A stretch of 64,000 nt of DNA from Nocardia vaccinii NBRC 15922 (lineage in GTDB: Bacteria; Actinomycetota; Actinomycetes; Mycobacteriales; Mycobacteriaceae), in NCBI RefSeq assembly GCF_001613305.1, contig NZ_BDCC01000071.1, forward strand, positions 17,988-81,987, in the 5' to 3' direction. Shown here in pieces: positions 16,345-24,480 of this stretch. The notes below the pieces were generated by a model. The model saw nothing but the letters and a program-made list of their open reading frames with translations, made no database searches and was not told the DNA's origin. The position numbers and the translations under genes are program-made. The stretch's first letter is position 1. The number at the start of each line of letters is the position of its first letter.

Positions 16345-16512
16345 GATCAACCACAGACGATTCCCCTGGTGCCGCGCAAGGAAGGCCATCTCGGCGGTGA
16401 CGAGGTCGCCCTCGTTCTCACGATCCGCGTCGTCGGTCATGCCGATCATCCCGCCGGCGGCAAGTGCGCTGACCGCAGTACGGACGGCTTCGGCCGGGAC
16501 CGCGGGCGTCAT
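16345..16512 (-). pseudogene. ribB: ribB (3,4-dihydroxy-2-butanone 4-phosphate synthase) N-terminal fragment
   Basis: The frame from the ATG at 16512 has ALAAGGMIGMTDDADRENEG, the substrate and metal-binding N-terminus of RibB, and matches the intact RibBA of this window through EMAFLARH. After about 52 residues it loses similarity where the group II intron fragment begins, so at least 150 residues are missing. Its start overlaps the flavin reductase stop as ATGA, meaning the intact ancestor was translationally coupled to a flavin reductase. Confidence 0.8.
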
Positions 16513-17033
16513 GCCGTCGCCTCCTCCAGCGCCGCGTGGGTGCCGAATTCGCGCGAGTGATAAGTCAGCGGTTGCCCGCCGGTGGGCTCCGTAAACCGGA
16601 CGTGCCCGAGGAGGACGACGTGGTCGCCGCCGGCCACGGCCTCGGCCACGTCACAGGCGAGGAAGCCGCAAGTCCCGGGCAGCCGCGGCACGCCTGCCTC
16701 GAGGTCCCAGGCCACGTCCGCGAACTTGGTTTCGCCCTTGCGTGCGAAGTTGACCGCGAGGGCCGACTGGCCGCTGCTCAGGACATTGAGCCCGAAGGCG
16801 CCGGTTTCCCGGATGAGCGTCAACAGGTCGGAGTGGCGGTCGAGGGACACGAGCACCATCGGAGGGTCCATAGACAGCGAGGCGAACGCGCTTACCGTCG
16901 TGCCGTGCGGGCGGCCGCCCGCGACCGTGGTGACCACCGAGACCGGCGTGCACACGGCTGCCATCACGTGACGGAAGCTGGTCAGCAGATTCTGCGGTGC
17001 CGGAACTCCGAGCGGAGCGACTTCGTTGTTCAT
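16509..17033 (-). CDS. Flavin reductase domain protein (HpaC-like) of a two-component monooxygenase
   Basis: A 174-residue flavin-reductase-domain protein: VMAAVCTPVSVVTTVAGGRPHGTT near residue 28, SAFASLSMDPPMVLVSLDR near 48, FGLNVLSSGQSALAVNFA near 80, and GDHVVLLGHV near 135 with the characteristic GDH. It reduces FMN or FAD with NAD(P)H and supplies reduced flavin to a partner oxygenase. GGAGG lies six bases before the ATG. The luciferase-like oxidoreductase at 19731-20804 on the same strand is the likely partner. A GTGAAATGTCA element at about 17066-17080 resembles the operator motif of the GntR genes next door. Confidence 0.88.
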   Translation of the reverse strand: MNNEVAPLGVPAPQNLLTSFRHVMAAVCTPVSVVTTVAGGRPHGTTVSAFASLSMDPPMVLVSLDRHSDLLTLIRETGAFGLNVLSSGQSALAVNFARKGETKFADVAWDLEAGVPRLPGTCGFLACDVAEAVAGGDHVVLLGHVRFTEPTGGQPLTYHSREFGTHAALEEATA

Positions 17034-17151
17034 GGCTACCTCCCAGTAATGTGAAATATCTCAAATGAATAGTGAAATGTCAATGGTAGACAGACCGGTG
17101 CCCATCTGCGGCGATGACGCTTATGTCAGCGTCCGCGCTGCTTGATGGATA

Positions 17152-17865
17152 TCAGGCGCGCGGGGAAGTGATCTCGCTGGCCGCGACCGAGGGCCACCGG
17201 CTGAAGATCCGGAGTGCGTAAGCGTGCACATCGGCGATCGCGTCGCGGACGGTCGCCGCCAGCGCCTCGCCGTCGCGACGCTCGAGCAGCCCCACCCATT
17301 CCTTGTCGACGCCGAAATCCGGCGTCGGGGTCTGGCCCCGCGCCAGGAGAACCCAGATGCGCCCCAGGTCGTTCTGCAGGCGGCGGAAGATGGTGATGAG
17401 GTAGTCGTTCTGGGTGGCGAGGGCCAGGGTGGTGAACGCTTCGGCGTCGAGCGCGAACATGCGGGACTGCGTACCGTCCACGCGGTGCCATGAGGTCTTG
17501 TCCGGCTGCGCGATCTCCCGGAACGTGGCGACGAGCTGTTTGTGCTGGTCGGCGCTCGCGTCGCGAAGGCCGAGACGAGCAATCTCAGGCCCGACGATGC
17601 GCCACAGCGTGAACAGGTCGTCGACGGACTTCAGCGTCAGCGGCGTGACCTGATAGCCCTTGCGGGGGAGCGTGCGCACCAGTCCCTCATGATCGAGCCT
17701 GGTCAGCGCGTCGCGAACCGGGGAAATCCCGAATCCTGTGTCCTCGGCGAGCGAGCGTTCGGTGAGACGCTGTCCAGGCGCCAGCCGACAAGACACGATA
17801 TCCGACCGCAGTTGCCGGTATGCGGCCTCGCCGAGAGACCGGGGTTCGACAGAGGTGACCGACAC
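17152..17865 (-). CDS. GntR-family transcriptional regulator (FadR-like, GntR1)
   Basis: A 237-residue regulator with an N-terminal GntR winged helix: AAYRQLRSDIVSCRLAPGQR, then LTERSLAEDTGFGISPVRDAL, through residue 75. A helical effector domain of the FadR/FCD type follows (LFTLWRIVGPEIARLGLR near 85). It is probably a repressor that senses a small acid or CoA ester. It lies between GntR2 and the flavin reductase on the same strand. TGTGATATGCCA upstream at about 17896 resembles the shared TGACATGTCA-like motif, suggesting autoregulation. It is clearly related to GntR2 in domain plan and key motifs. Confidence 0.88.
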   Translation of the reverse strand: MSVTSVEPRSLGEAAYRQLRSDIVSCRLAPGQRLTERSLAEDTGFGISPVRDALTRLDHEGLVRTLPRKGYQVTPLTLKSVDDLFTLWRIVGPEIARLGLRDASADQHKQLVATFREIAQPDKTSWHRVDGTQSRMFALDAEAFTTLALATQNDYLITIFRRLQNDLGRIWVLLARGQTPTPDFGVDKEWVGLLERRDGEALAATVRDAIADVHAYALRIFSRWPSVAASEITSPRA

Positions 17866-17915
17866 TGATGCTCACCTTTCCACGCTCGTTCGCGTTTGTG
17901 ATATGCCAGCGTGCC

Positions 17916-18665
17916 TCAGCGTAGCGTGTCGCGTACCGCTATGCGCATTTGGTGATCGAGCCGACACCCGTCCACATGGGTGGAAATCATCCCGAGTGCC
18001 GGGACGGACCGGCGAGCCCGTGCGTGGCACGCCTCGATGAATTCCCGTACGGTTTCCGCGGCCCGGTCCGGGGCACCGCGGTCGAGCTTCGGGCGTGAAC
18101 CGAGGTAGGCCGCGCGAAGTGAGTCCGGGCCGTCGTCGGTCAACAGCACGGACCACATGAGTGCGAAGTCGTCCATGAGACTCCGGTATGCCTCGAGAAG
18201 CGGGGCGTTGGTGGCGGCCACAGCGAGCAGATCGAACAGCGCCACCCCGAGCTCGGGGAACCGGGCAATTTTCCGGTGAGTGGGATCCCCCGCGACTACA
18301 CTGTCGACCTCGGAGACGAGCCGGTCTATCCGGTCGGCCTGGCTGTCTGTGGCCGCTCTCAGCCCAGCCCTGGCGATCTCCGGCCCGATCAGCTGCCAGG
18401 TCAGGAAGAAGTCGTCGAACGACTTCCGCGTGATCGGGTTGATCTGGTAGCCGCCGAGTGCCGTGCGGCGGACCAAACCGTCACGCGCCAGCCGTGAGAG
18501 GGCCTCTCCGACTGGAGGCAGCCCGATTCCCAGCCGGAGCGCTAGTTGCCGCGCGGTCACCATCTGCCCAGGGCGAAGCGCACCGCCGCGGACCTGCTCT
18601 CGCAGCAGGCGATACGCAATCCCGGCCAACGACGGCTCCGGCGTCGGCGGGTGCAATTGCGTCAT
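17916..18665 (-). CDS. GntR-family transcriptional regulator (GntR2)
   Basis: A 249-residue paralogue of GntR1. The winged helix covers residues about 12-75 (AYRLLREQVRGGALRPGQMVT, LALRLGIGLPPVGEALSRL) and the effector domain begins FFLTWQLIGPEIARAGLRA near 90. The ATG at 18665 is used; an open frame continues well upstream but has no family similarity there. A perfect 10-bp palindrome TGACATGTCA lies about 83 bp upstream (18748-18757) and is a good candidate for its own operator. With GntR1 it probably controls the flavin-dependent genes of block B. Confidence 0.86.
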   Translation of the reverse strand: MTQLHPPTPEPSLAGIAYRLLREQVRGGALRPGQMVTARQLALRLGIGLPPVGEALSRLARDGLVRRTALGGYQINPITRKSFDDFFLTWQLIGPEIARAGLRAATDSQADRIDRLVSEVDSVVAGDPTHRKIARFPELGVALFDLLAVAATNAPLLEAYRSLMDDFALMWSVLLTDDGPDSLRAAYLGSRPKLDRGAPDRAAETVREFIEACHARARRSVPALGMISTHVDGCRLDHQMRIAVRDTLR

Positions 18666-18747
18666 GGTCCAGCCTCTCTGCCGACCGACGCCCGGGCGCG
18701 ATGATCTGCGCCCGGGCTGCTTTTCTGCCATACTAGGGCAAGCAGAC

Positions 18748-18757
18748 TGACATGTCA
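18748..18757. promoter_or_regulatory. Candidate GntR operator, perfect palindrome TGACATGTCA
   Basis: The 10-bp palindrome lies upstream of GntR2. Related elements occur before GntR1 (about 17896), the flavin reductase (about 17070), the luciferase-like gene (20884-20906), the DUF3068 gene (about 24373-24385) and the first DUF3500 gene (25830-25863). Confidence 0.45.
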
Positions 18758-18889
18758 TTCGTACCTTTGAGGCGGTCTCAGATTCGCGCGCCGGCAGCAT
18801 GGCGGCGGGCGCGACAACGGCGTGCTGCCGGGAATCCGAAATGAGGAGAACCGCATTCAGTTTCCCTTCGGATCGTGGACCGTGGACGG

Positions 18890-19687
18890 TTACGCGTGAG
18901 TCGTTGCGGCGATGAATTCCTCGACCAATGCCACGAAGGCCTCGGGCACGGTGTTCTGCAGATCGTGGCCGCCCTCGGGCACGAAATGGAACTGGGCGTG
19001 CGGCAGCTGCTCGCGGAAGCGTATTTCCTGGCTGGGGCGGAGAAACTCGTCCTTGTCGCCGAGTAGCGCCAATACCGGGATCTTGCGGTCGGCGATGGTG
19101 GCGATCGCCGAGGTGGGCTGGAAATCGTAATCGACCCACTGGAACATCCGGAAGCGGTTTGCCATCTGTCGGGCGATATACTCCTTCGTGGCCCAGGGCT
19201 TGCGGGGGTCGGGATCCGGCATCGGATACTCGACCTCGTCTGACGCAGTGTCGGAGCTCGGCGGCTCGCCAAGGTCCTCCGGCGGCAGGATCGGCGTCAT
19301 CGACGCTTCCAGGATCACGCCCCGCACCCGCTCGGGCAGCAGCGAGGCCACGTACTGCGCGTTGGCGCCGCCCGCCGACGTTCCGAGCAGGTGGAAGGAA
19401 CCGGCGACGAGGGTGCTGATGGCTTCGACGAGCAGCGGTCCCAGATCGCTCTGGTGGTAGCGGGTGGTGACGTCGTCACGCTCGCCCCAGCCCGGCGGGT
19501 TGATCTCGACCACGCGATGCCGCTGCGCCAGCATGTCCTTGGCGATCGACATTTCCAGTCCGGCCGAGCCGGGCAGGGACACGATCGTGGTGATCGGCTC
19601 GGCCGGCCCGGCTTCGGCGTAGTCGAGCGTGTACTGCCCGGCGACGACTGTTCCTCGGTGGAAGGGTGTTCCGGGGGCCTTCGACAT
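18890..19687 (-). CDS. Alpha/beta hydrolase
   Basis: A 265-residue alpha/beta hydrolase. VSLPGSAGLEMS is at the oxyanion-hole position near residue 40, LLGTSAGGANAQYV is the nucleophile elbow (GTSAG, Ser near 105), ALLGDKDEFLRPS carries the acid near 210 and EGGHDLQNTVPEAF carries the His near 240. The substrate is unknown. The start at 19687 follows GGAGATATCC. It lies 43 bp downstream of the luciferase-like gene, so the two form an operon. A decayed paralogue with the same C-terminal motif is at 23604-24234. It probably hydrolyses an ester, lactone or C-C bond in a product of the flavin oxygenase. Confidence 0.85.
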   Translation of the reverse strand: MSKAPGTPFHRGTVVAGQYTLDYAEAGPAEPITTIVSLPGSAGLEMSIAKDMLAQRHRVVEINPPGWGERDDVTTRYHQSDLGPLLVEAISTLVAGSFHLLGTSAGGANAQYVASLLPERVRGVILEASMTPILPPEDLGEPPSSDTASDEVEYPMPDPDPRKPWATKEYIARQMANRFRMFQWVDYDFQPTSAIATIADRKIPVLALLGDKDEFLRPSQEIRFREQLPHAQFHFVPEGGHDLQNTVPEAFVALVEEFIAATTHA

Positions 19688-19730
19688 GGATATCTCCATA
19701 ATGCGCTACGAATCGGGGTTGGTGATAGGA

Positions 19731-20804
19731 CTACGCGGGCACCGGGGCGAACCGCTGGACCTGTGGGAGGACGTGCTGGCCGAACAGGCGCAGCTGGGCG
19801 AGCGTTTCCTCGTGGGTGAGGTAGCCCATGTTGAAGCTGAGGTCGATAATGCCGACACCGGTCTTGGCCTGGAACTCGCGAAGCTCCTCCACCAGGTTGC
19901 CGGGTGTGCCGGTGAACTGCAGAAAACCGAACCCGAACGCCTTCATGTCCTCGACCGAGGTGCTGTCGGTGGACGGCGTGGACGGTGGCTTCTGGGCGTC
20001 TGCGAGTGTCGGGCCGGAAATGCGCGCGGCGAGGTCGGCGGCATGGTCCTCGCTCTCCCCGATCACCGCGAAGCAGCGGAACAGCTGCTGGTCGGGAGTC
20101 GGCTGCCAGCCATGCTGATCGCAGAGCTCGCGATAGCGAGCCATATTCCTGGCCACCGCCCCTGGGCCGAAGAAGGACATGGCGGCGCCGAAACGGTGCT
20201 CGGCGATGAAGGCCGTCGACTCCTCGCTGTTGGCCGAGCCGTACAGCGGCGGGTGGGGCACCTGGGTCGGGCCAGGCCAGACGGAGACGACCGGGAAGTC
20301 GTAGTACTGGCCTTTCCAGGCAAACGGCTCGGGTTCGGTCAGTGCCTTCTTGATGAGGAGCATGGCTTCTTCGGTGCGGCCCCTGGTCTCCTCGGTGGGC
20401 ACGTTGTAGTACTCGAACTCGTTAGGCGTGCCGCGCAACAGCAATGCGATGAGCCGGCCGCGCGTCAGCTGGTCGAGCATCGCGATCTCTTCGGCCACCA
20501 GCACCGGGTTTTGCATCGAGACCAGCGGTCCGAGAAGAGCGAGGTTGCCACGCGTGACCACGTTGCTCAGCGCCCCGGCGAGCACCGCCGGGTTGGGGTT
20601 GCACATGCCGGCCTGGTAGTGGTGCTCGGAGACGCTGACGAAGTCGAACCCGAGTGAGTCGGCGACGGCCGATTGCTCCAGCGCCCACGCGATAGCTTGC
20701 TTGCCCGACTCCGGATCCCAGAGCCCGCGGGGCGTCGCGCTGAAGCTCTGGTTCAGCGCCTCGGGTGAGTAGTAAGAGTTCATGCACGTGAACGAGACCT
20801 TCAC
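19731..20804 (-). CDS. LLM-class (luciferase-like) flavin-dependent oxidoreductase
   Basis: A 357-residue bacterial-luciferase-fold protein. The family signatures are ALEQSAVADSLGFDFVSVSEHHY near residue 40, GALSNVVTRGNLALLGPLVS near 80, VAEEIAMLDQLTRGRLIALL near 105 and PPLYGSANSEES near 185. It uses reduced flavin and O2 for hydroxylation, Baeyer-Villiger or ether-type oxidation; the exact reaction is unknown. The GTG at 20804 is preceded by AGAGGA. The flavin reductase at 16509 is the natural partner. A truncated, frameshifted paralogue sits at 63005-63582. The upstream region carries GntR-type motifs and is duplicated near 25.9 kb. Confidence 0.9.
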   Translation of the reverse strand: MKVSFTCMNSYYSPEALNQSFSATPRGLWDPESGKQAIAWALEQSAVADSLGFDFVSVSEHHYQAGMCNPNPAVLAGALSNVVTRGNLALLGPLVSMQNPVLVAEEIAMLDQLTRGRLIALLLRGTPNEFEYYNVPTEETRGRTEEAMLLIKKALTEPEPFAWKGQYYDFPVVSVWPGPTQVPHPPLYGSANSEESTAFIAEHRFGAAMSFFGPGAVARNMARYRELCDQHGWQPTPDQQLFRCFAVIGESEDHAADLAARISGPTLADAQKPPSTPSTDSTSVEDMKAFGFGFLQFTGTPGNLVEELREFQAKTGVGIIDLSFNMGYLTHEETLAQLRLFGQHVLPQVQRFAPVPA

Positions 20805-20869
20805 AGGATCGTCCTCTCGTCGATGGGAGGGTAGTGCCGGAAGGCGGTTGACCCCGCCTTCGTGCTATG

Positions 20870-21080
20870 CGAGCGATATTATAGTTATACATCACTCACC
20901 GCAAGTGATATGTCACAGCGCAAAGCGGAGGGCGCCGTGCCGATCTCGAGTGACCGCCCCGCTGCCGGGGTCAGCTGATGACCACGGGTCGGCGCTACAG
21001 CTCGGGTAAGACATCACATTGGGTTAGTGACATCACAAATGCAAGCATCGATCGCCCCGGCGACGAATCCGGAACCCCGG
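20870..21080. repeat. Regulatory region, copy 1 of a ~190-bp duplication
   Basis: The stretch from GTTATACATCAC (20884) to the CCGGAACCCC near 21075 aligns with 25830-26015: both contain GTTATACATCAC, CAAGTGATATGTCA, TCAGCTG-TGACCACGG, GGTAAGACATCACA and GTGACATC in the same order, then a run ending CGACGA-TCCGGAACCC. Copy 2 leads into a DUF3500 gene; here the downstream gene is gone and only relic sequence follows. The leftward luciferase-like gene starts at its left end. Confidence 0.75.
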
Positions 21081-21277
21081 CCGCGTCACCCTAGAGGCCG
21101 GTTTGTGGTGACGGTGACCAGAATCGTTTCATCGGGGACCCGACACAACACCGGTCACCCGAGCCCCCGGAGACACAACTAGGTTGACCGGTATATCCCC
21201 ATGCCACGACTCCCGAACGCCGGCCGGCTGCGGCGCGCGGTCGGCAGGTAAGCACCCGGCTGCACATCTTGCAGGGG

Positions 21278-21560
21278 GTACGGTGAGCGACGCGGACACG
21301 GCAGGAGTGGCGCTGGATGTGACATGGCCTGCGCTGCAACGCCATACGGCTTTGGATGGCGTGCCGGATCCGCGCTGATGGGTGCCCGAGGTGATCGTCG
21401 GGATTCTGCGCGGCGGCACGGTGCCCGCAGTGATGCTGGCATCACCTCGGGGTGCGCGGCGTGCAGGTCACCCACACCCTCAGCGACACGCCGAACGGCG
21501 CCAAGGCTCCGATCCCGCACGGACGGGACAATATGCGCAGCCGTTCGCGACAGGCGCCGC
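21278..21560 (+). pseudogene. Phosphoribosyltransferase-like relic
   Basis: The GTG at 21278 opens a frame reading VALDVTWPALQRH that stops at a TGA near 21376. Directly after it comes WVPEVIVGILRGGTVPAVML, a typical PRTase VVGVLRGG segment, and then in another frame GVQVTHTLSDTPNGAK. These three pieces fit an actinobacterial xanthine/hypoxanthine-type phosphoribosyltransferase interrupted by a stop and frameshifts. No PRPP-binding DDV motif was found in the following sequence. The identification is from fragments only. Confidence 0.5.
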
Positions 21561-22156
21561 TCCTGGCGTGCACTACGGATAGGGCGTCGCGGTGGTCGAC
21601 GGTCCGTCCGACGATGCGGCGCTGCCGGTGGGAAGTTTCGGCTTAGACGGTATCCGCACCCGGCGCTTCTGGGCGGTCCCCGCGTTGCGCGTACAGCGCT
21701 CGTTATGCTGATTCCGGGGATCGGCGCATGTGCCGACGCGACGCACCGGGAGATCGAGGCGCTGGTTGCCGGCTGCGAGAACGGCGCGGTGAGCTGTCCA
21801 TCTTCGAAAGGCCGCCAGCCACGATGCAGGCGTTGCCGGATTCCCGTCATGAGCGGCCGAGCTCGAAGTGTCGTGCTATCAGGGCTGTTCTCCGACCTGA
21901 GCGGCCATCGCCGACGTTTGCCCTGAAAAGTATCAGAAGCTATCGTGTGGTGTATCACTGCGGGAGCATGTCGACAAATCGCCGGCCTTGCTGGCCTCGC
22001 GGACCTCGCCTGCCGCGTTTGTATGCGCGAAATCGGATTGCGTTCATCGAGAGGAATAGCTGTGGTGGATCTGTCGACTTTCGATGACATTCGAAGCGTG
22101 TTCCGCTGTCGGTACTTCGACACCGGCACTCATTCCGCCACGATCGGGGGCCTTGG
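21561..22156. other. Non-coding or decayed stretch upstream of ribBA
   Basis: I found no convincing gene here. The open frames have atypical composition and no recognisable motif. GTATCAGAAGC...GTGGTGTATCAC near 21930-21960 is a loose inverted arrangement that could be part of the ribBA promoter region. Confidence 0.4.
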
Positions 22157-22159
22157 GTG

Positions 22160-23383
22160 ATGTCTGTCAAGGGTGCCCGAGCGGTGCAGCAAGCAGTTGC
22201 GGCTCTCGCGGCGGGCCGGATGGTCGTGCTGATCGATGACGCGGACCGCGAGAACGAGGGTGATCTGGTCGCGGCTGCCGAGTTGATCACCGAGACGCAG
22301 ACGGCGTTTCTCGTTCGCCACACAACCGGAATCGTCTGCGCTCCGATGCCCGCGCCGCGTGCCGATGCATTGCAGTTGCCGCCGATGGTTGCGGACAACA
22401 CCGATCCGCATGGGACCGCCTTCACGGTGAGCGTGGACAGGGTCGGCACCGGGACCGGTGTTTCGGCCGCAGGACGCACCGCTACGCTGCGTGCGCTCGC
22501 CAGTGAGGATACTCGTCCTGAGAGTCTGCGCCGTCCAGGTCATATCTTTCCGTTGCGCGCGCGTGAAGGTGGTGTGCTGATCAGGGCGGGGCACACCGAG
22601 GCGACGGTCGATCTGCTCGAGCTGGCAGGCTTGTCGGGAGTCGGGGTCATAAGCGAACTCGTCAACGAGGGCGGCGGTATGCAGACACGGGCGGAGCTGA
22701 TCGAATTCGCCTGTAGACACGAGCTACCGGTCTTGCACATCGCCGATCTGGTCAGGTACCGACGTGCCGGCGAGCAACTGGTCGAACCCGGGGTCGCTGT
22801 TCGGCTGCCACTGGAGGTGGGGAACTTTCGCGCGGTCGCATATCGAAGCATCCTGGATGGCACCGAGCATCTTGCACTGTTCATGGGGGATGTCGGTGCA
22901 GCGTCCCGCTCGGACGATGGCGTGCTTGTACGCGTACACAGCGAATGTCTTACAGGAGACGTATTCGGCTCTCTGCGCTGCGATTGCGGAACCCAGCTCG
23001 AGCAGGCTCTGGATATGATCGCGACCGAGGGCTGTGGCGTCGTGGTGTATCTGCGGGGGCACGAGGGTCGAGGTATCGGTCTCGCACATAAGATTCGCGC
23101 GTACGCGTTGCAGGAGGACGGCCTCGATACCATCGATGCCAACCTCGAGCTCGGTTTGCCGGTGGATTCACGGAACTACGGCGTGGGAGCGCAAATCCTG
23201 AGTGACCTCGGCGTTCGCCGAATCCGGTTGATCACGAACAACCCGGCGAAGTATGGCGGCTTGGAGGGATACGGCCTGGAGCTGGTGGGGCGGGTAGCCG
23301 TGCCGGCGGCGGTCAATCCGCACAATCTGCATTACCTCCGCACGAAGCGCGACCGTATGGGGCACGACCTCGTCGTGGGGTGA
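22160..23383 (+). CDS. ribBA: RibBA: DHBP synthase / GTP cyclohydrolase II
   Basis: A 407-residue bifunctional riboflavin enzyme. The N-terminal RibB domain has VLIDDADRENEGDLV near residue 25, RPGHIFPLRA near 125 and RAGHTEATVDLLELAGL near 145. The C-terminal RibA domain has VRVHSECLTGDVFGSLRCDCG near 255 (zinc cysteines), YLRGHEGRGIGL near 300 and SRNYGVGAQIL near 340. It makes 3,4-dihydroxy-2-butanone 4-phosphate and 2,5-diamino-6-ribosylamino-4-pyrimidinone phosphate, the two inputs of riboflavin synthesis. No other rib genes are present, so this is an extra copy that probably raises flavin supply for block B oxygenases. A strong terminator follows. Confidence 0.95.
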   Translation: MSVKGARAVQQAVAALAAGRMVVLIDDADRENEGDLVAAAELITETQTAFLVRHTTGIVCAPMPAPRADALQLPPMVADNTDPHGTAFTVSVDRVGTGTGVSAAGRTATLRALASEDTRPESLRRPGHIFPLRAREGGVLIRAGHTEATVDLLELAGLSGVGVISELVNEGGGMQTRAELIEFACRHELPVLHIADLVRYRRAGEQLVEPGVAVRLPLEVGNFRAVAYRSILDGTEHLALFMGDVGAASRSDDGVLVRVHSECLTGDVFGSLRCDCGTQLEQALDMIATEGCGVVVYLRGHEGRGIGLAHKIRAYALQEDGLDTIDANLELGLPVDSRNYGVGAQILSDLGVRRIRLITNNPAKYGGLEGYGLELVGRVAVPAAVNPHNLHYLRTKRDRMGHDLVVG

Positions 23384-23445
23384 AAGGCCGCGCTGCGGCT
23401 CGGCGCGGGGCTGTCCGTCAGACCTCGTCGAGCATGGCGCAATGA

Positions 23446-23484
23446 GAAAGGCGGGAAGCGGGGTCTCCGCGCTTCCCGCCTTTC
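23446..23484. terminator. Strong hairpin terminator after ribBA
   Basis: A perfect 15-bp stem, GAAAGGCGGGAAGCG paired with CGCTTCCCGCCTTTC, encloses a 9-base loop 63 bp after the ribBA stop. The A/T ends give a short T run on both strands, so it may serve ribBA and the convergent hydrolase relic. Confidence 0.8.
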
Positions 23485-23603
23485 AACTGCCGGCCCAGGG
23501 AGGTGTGGGAATCGGGCCGGAAGTATTCCGGAGGACCGGTCAACTACGGTGGGCAGACGGACTGCCCGTATCGCACGTGTCGGCGGCCCGGAGGTTCACC
23601 GCT

Positions 23604-24234
23604 TCAGGCCTGCAATGATCGGGATTTCGTGTCGGTCGAGACAAGAAAGTCTTCGACCAGGCTTACGAAGGTCTCGGGGACGGTGCTCTACAGATCGTGA
23701 GCGCCGCCCTCCACGAGGTGGAATTCGGCGTGCGGAATCCGCTCGCGGATGCGCTGTTCCTGTGTGGGACGCAGGATTTCGTCGTCCGCTCCGAGCAACG
23801 CCAGCACGGGGATCTCGTGATCCGCGATGGTCTCTATGGCGTCGGCGGCCTCCATGTCGAAGAACCCGAACATCCGGGTACGGTTCGCCATCTGCTGACC
23901 GACGAATTCCGCTGTGGCCCATGGCCTTACGAGGGCGCGGGTCCGGTATCGGGTATCCACCGTCGGCGGGTTGCCTCCGGCACAGGGGTACAGATCCTCC
24001 CCGGGCAGCGCCGGCGCCATCGACCCCTCTAGGACTACGCCGAGCACCCGCTCGGGAAGCAGGGAGCCCACATATAAGGCGTGGACGCCGCCCATCGGCG
24101 TCCCGAGGAGGTAGCAGGGTCCGCCGACCAGCTTCTCGACCGCCACGGCGAGTAGTGGTCCGAGCGTGCTCTGGTGAGTGCGTTCGGCGGTCACGGTGCT
24201 TTTGTGGAAACGGGGCACCGGGAGTCTGCGTCAT
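23604..24234 (-). pseudogene. Alpha/beta hydrolase relic, paralogue of the gene at 18890-19687
   Basis: The sequence starts MTQTPGAP, parallel to MSKAPGTP of the intact paralogue, then needs a frameshift to continue as FHKSTVTAERTHQSTLGPLL. About 55 residues around the oxyanion hole are deleted at that join. The middle is well kept (LLGTPMGGVHALYVGSLLPE, with the nucleophile Ser replaced by Pro-Met; ALLGADDEILRPTQE). The paralogue's GGHDLQNTVPE reads GGAHDL-TAG-STVPETFVSLVEDFL, so the Gln codon is now a stop (23694). Deletion, frameshift, lost nucleophile and nonsense codon together leave no doubt that it is dead. Confidence 0.85.
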
Positions 24235-24480
24235 TGCTCATCTCCGAACGCTGACCGGTCGATGGGCAGAATTGGCGTCGCGCCCTCGAGGCTTCCACTT
24301 CTCGCCGCCGATTCCCAGCAGCTGTTCCGTCCTACGGAACAAGCCGCGCGCTGAAACATCCCATTGACTGTGTGTCACATCACAACTTATGCTCTGGCAC
24401 ATCATTCCGCGAAGCGGGTGACCGCCCGGTCGATGAGCCGTTCTGAGGCCCGGGATCCAACCAGTCGGAAGACGAAATCC

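Noticed and set aside
21925..22156. FMN riboswitch upstream of ribBA
   Set aside because: The conserved RFN element sequence blocks are not visible, and the leader is relic-like; only a loose GTATCA/GTGATAC symmetry is present.
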